In this document: positions 61,450-64,000 of the stretch, one piece after another
Position numbering within the stretch: the first letter of the stretch is position 1
How the letters are laid out: each line of letters starts with the position of its first letter
Assembly: GCA_019914945.1 (NCBI GenBank)
Contig: CM034107.1
Location: 992,001 to 1,056,000, forward strand
Reading direction: 5' to 3'
Source: Typha latifolia
Taxonomy: Eukaryota > Streptophyta > Magnoliopsida > Poales > Typhaceae
Length of the DNA: 64,000 bases
Program-made: the position numbers and the translations under genes
Notes under the pieces: model-generated
What the model was told of the DNA's origin: nothing
The model's database searches: none
What the model saw: the letters and a program-made list of their open reading frames with translations, nothing else

Positions 61450-63157
61450 CGTCTCACCGAAGGACTAACAACCCATGAGAAGATTCAAAAGAACCCTAAA
61501 AGGACGAATCTTCAGAATTAGGTTTTCCAACCCAGATTCCAACATTTGATAGTAGATTAAGAAAAAATGAACGGGAAAAAAAAACATCAACAAGCCTGAA
61601 CTGCAGCGTAACGAATACTTCACCTCGGATTGGTTTGGAGATGTATCGATCGCTTCGAAGAGGTGATACTTCTAGGGTTTCTCGAGCGCACGACGAAGGA
61701 GGGAGGGAGAAGTACTAGGGCACTCGAGTTTCTATTTTTCTTTTAATTTATGAAAAGTGGAATTACGTCATATCGTGCACCCGCTATGCACGTGAACGTG
61801 GAGGTCGGAGCCGCCTTGCAATCCGGGTCGGATTGCTAAATCCGCATCCGAATCTGATAACATATCTAGTAGTATTTACTAATTAAATATTAGGGATTTT
61901 TTACAAATTGTCAAAATTTTAAAATAACATCATTACTACTGTATTTCTTCAAAATATCATAATTACAACCAAAATCAAATCATTTTACTCTCCAATACAT
62001 TATGTTTGTTCAATCTAACTCTCACGATTAGAACCAAAAAGAACATTTTATTTTTATATATTTTTAACCTAACATTATAATAAATAAAAAACTTTATGCC
62101 AGGTAAAATTACTGGTAAATAAATTATATTCTAAAATCCAAGAAAGAAGGATATTCTAATTATTAATATGTTAGAAATATTGTATAAATATTTTGTTAAA
62201 AATTAATCATAATAGGAATTCTGAAAGAGTCAAAAGATTTTAACGGCAATTATAATATTTTAGAGAATGTAGTAGCTATTGTAATATTTTAAAAAAATTT
62301 AGTGGCAATTATATAAAAATTTCTAAATATTAATGGGAATTTATTAAAAACACTTTGGAATTCGTTTTTATTATCAATTATACTCTCTACTGTATTGATA
62401 TTTATCATTCAAACTAATGTATTTTGCTCGTGATGCCTCAAAAGTCAAAACCACCGGTCATTAAATTTTTCAATGGATAATTACTATATAGATAGGTTAA
62501 ATTAACACTAAATGCAAAATAAACTTAATACGTGCACAAGTTCTTATACTTCCACTATACATATGTATAAGTTCTGTCACCAGTAAATCCAAAGACTTCT
62601 ATATTTAAGGACTGATATGATAGCTTTCTTAATATACTTAAGTAATTTGTCAGATTAGGTCTTGCATCAATACAAATCTCTTTTACTTTTGGTCATTCTT
62701 TTAGTTGGATACTTAATGTGTGTACCAATAGATCCATCTATTTGATAGCAGATAGTAAGAAAGACTTGGTAATGAGCATCATCTTTGTTGTTATTTATCA
62801 TCTACACTTGTTTGAATTTTTCGCCATTTAAATTGATCGATTCAAGTGAAAATCCAGTCGAACAAATCATGGAATTTACAAGGCATTACAGTTCAAATTT
62901 CTAAAAATGTCATCAAAGTAATTTGCAGTCTGAATCCTTCTGAACATATACTTTCATGAAGATTACAGAGCGAAGTAACATAATTTACAATTCAGATACA
63001 GAATTCAAGGAGCTAAAAAGATTATGAATTTCTCATTTCTTCCAGAGAAAATGAGTCTATTCTCAGTGTCATAAAGTTCTCGTCGCTGATAACCGAAAGG
63101 AGGCTCTTAGCACAATCTTGAAATCTGTATAAGTCTCAGCACATTTGAAGGTGAGTA
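61450..63157. promoter_or_regulatory. RRC1 leader and promoter, then AT-rich spacer
   Basis: The RRC1 leader and promoter occupy about 61450-61800 and include CTAGGGTTT at 61672-61680 (AAACCCTAG on the RRC1 strand) and an ACGTG element near 61790. Beyond that, about 1.2 kb is very AT-rich with no coding signal, ending in the 3' flank of the next minus-strand gene. Confidence 0.55.
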
Positions 63158-64000
63158 TCAAATCGAAAACGACAGCATTGCCTGTTTGTTAAAGCAAAAG
63201 AACTGTCAAGGAAGAAGCACAAACTAGACTAACAAAGAAGAAATAACAAGATATACCTCTATAAAATTATTAATTAAGTAGTCATCCTGAGGAGGGCTTT
63301 TTCTGATCTGTTTGTCTTTCATATTGGATTGTATTAGCGGGTAACTTAAGATCTCTTGCACTTGTTGTTGTTGTTGCTGCTGCTGTATATGTTGTTGTAT
63401 CATATCAACCTTTGTGTTCACTTCTATCAAGTTATCCAATTGTTTGTTCTCTCTCGAGGAATGAACTTGTCGCAATTTTCTTACTTCATCCTCAAGATGC
63501 TTCATCTGAAATTTGATTTGTTCAAGATCAGTTTGCTTTGTGGCATTTCGAATCTTATGTTCTGGAGTCTCTGAAAGAGATTCCAATTGAGCATCTTTGG
63601 TTGGTGTGAATGCTCTCTTTCCCTGACGAATATATGTGGATCCCTTGTCTAATTTGTCTCGATCTCTTAACAAGTAGCTTGTAGCCTTTTCAGACATTGG
63701 ATGAGGCATTTCCATGCAGTCCTCAGCTTCCAAGATAAGTTCTTGTGACACTTTGTTCGAATTATTTTTGGGACCTTCATATATGTCTTGAACGTCGACT
63801 AGGCGCACATAACTATCTGCATCCATTTCCAAACAAGAACTACTACGCATTGGAAAGCCATCACGTCTCTTAGTAGACTTAGCTTCAGCCGGTAAACGAG
63901 AAAATTCCCCACAATTTAACCTTATTCTGGATGATAATTTGCACACGTCGTCGTTCACAAACGCCTTGAGTTTTATACAGTCTTTCACTCTGCTGTTGCC
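63158..64000 (-). CDS. Unidentified coiled-coil protein, 3' end only (runs off the right edge)
   Basis: A long open exon from the window edge to 63257 ends at the donor GAG|GTATAT. A plausible last exon, 63181-63158, would add AMLSFSI and a stop. The protein is hydrophilic. One stretch is heptad-like (EQIKFQMKHLEDEVRKLRQ), followed by a short poly-Gln run (IQQHIQQQQQ) and basic patches. I do not recognise the family. The last-exon choice is uncertain because another frame through 63181 stays open for about 38 codons. The exon length, well above chance for this AT content, supports a real gene. Confidence 0.5.
63362..63395 (+). repeat. Triplet repeat coding for poly-glutamine
   Basis: GTT/GCT triplets on the plus strand, read as CAA/CAG on the minus strand, encode the Gln run of the coiled-coil protein. 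Confidence 0.8.

Overview
This is a 64 kb piece of plant nuclear DNA. Genes are split into many short exons by AT-rich GT-AG introns. Several genes have a GC-rich first exon and telo-box (AAACCCTA) motifs near the start. Many proteins are recognisably land-plant versions of their families: a plant-type tRNA ligase, a GDP-fucose synthase, a KT-type nucleotide-sugar transporter, a nepenthesin-type aspartyl protease and an RRC1-like splicing factor. The GC-rich 5' exons with AT-rich introns hint at a monocot outside the grasses, but I cannot name the species from sequence alone.

Layout, left to right: the 3' two thirds of a tRNA ligase gene (+, entering from the left edge); an AFG1/LACE1-type mitochondrial AAA ATPase (+); GDP-L-fucose synthase (+); a 2.6 kb gap with unexplained exon-like blocks on the minus strand; a lysine-rich nuclear or nucleolar-type protein (-), divergent from the nucleoporin NUP43 (+); a CMP-sialic acid/UDP-GlcNAc-type Golgi/ER sugar transporter (-); a secreted aspartyl protease (-); a plant-specific protein of unknown function (+); RNA polymerase III subunit RPC5 (+), whose introns hold a MITE, a LINE tail and an old tandem duplication; a RING-type E3 ligase with duplicated low-complexity segments (+); the U2 snRNP-associated SURP protein RRC1/SR140 (-), a 12.3 kb gene; and the 3' end of an unidentified coiled-coil protein (-) running off the right edge.

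For eleven of the twelve genes the exon chain was rebuilt by hand. In each multi-exon case the exon lengths sum to a multiple of three with consistent phases, which strongly supports the models. The genes do not form a pathway: this is ordinary euchromatic gene space. Three genes act in RNA metabolism (tRNA ligase, RPC5, RRC1), but there is no evidence that their proximity matters.

I found no clear novel multi-gene system. The items most worth checking are the minus-strand exon-like remnant at about 15.0-16.2 kb, the paired uORFs that appear to end on the start codon of the RING gene, the serial internal duplications in that RING protein, a 22-codon in-frame candidate cassette exon in the tRNA ligase gene, a three-copy 47-bp minisatellite in an RRC1 intron, and a dispersed repeat present twice in the window.
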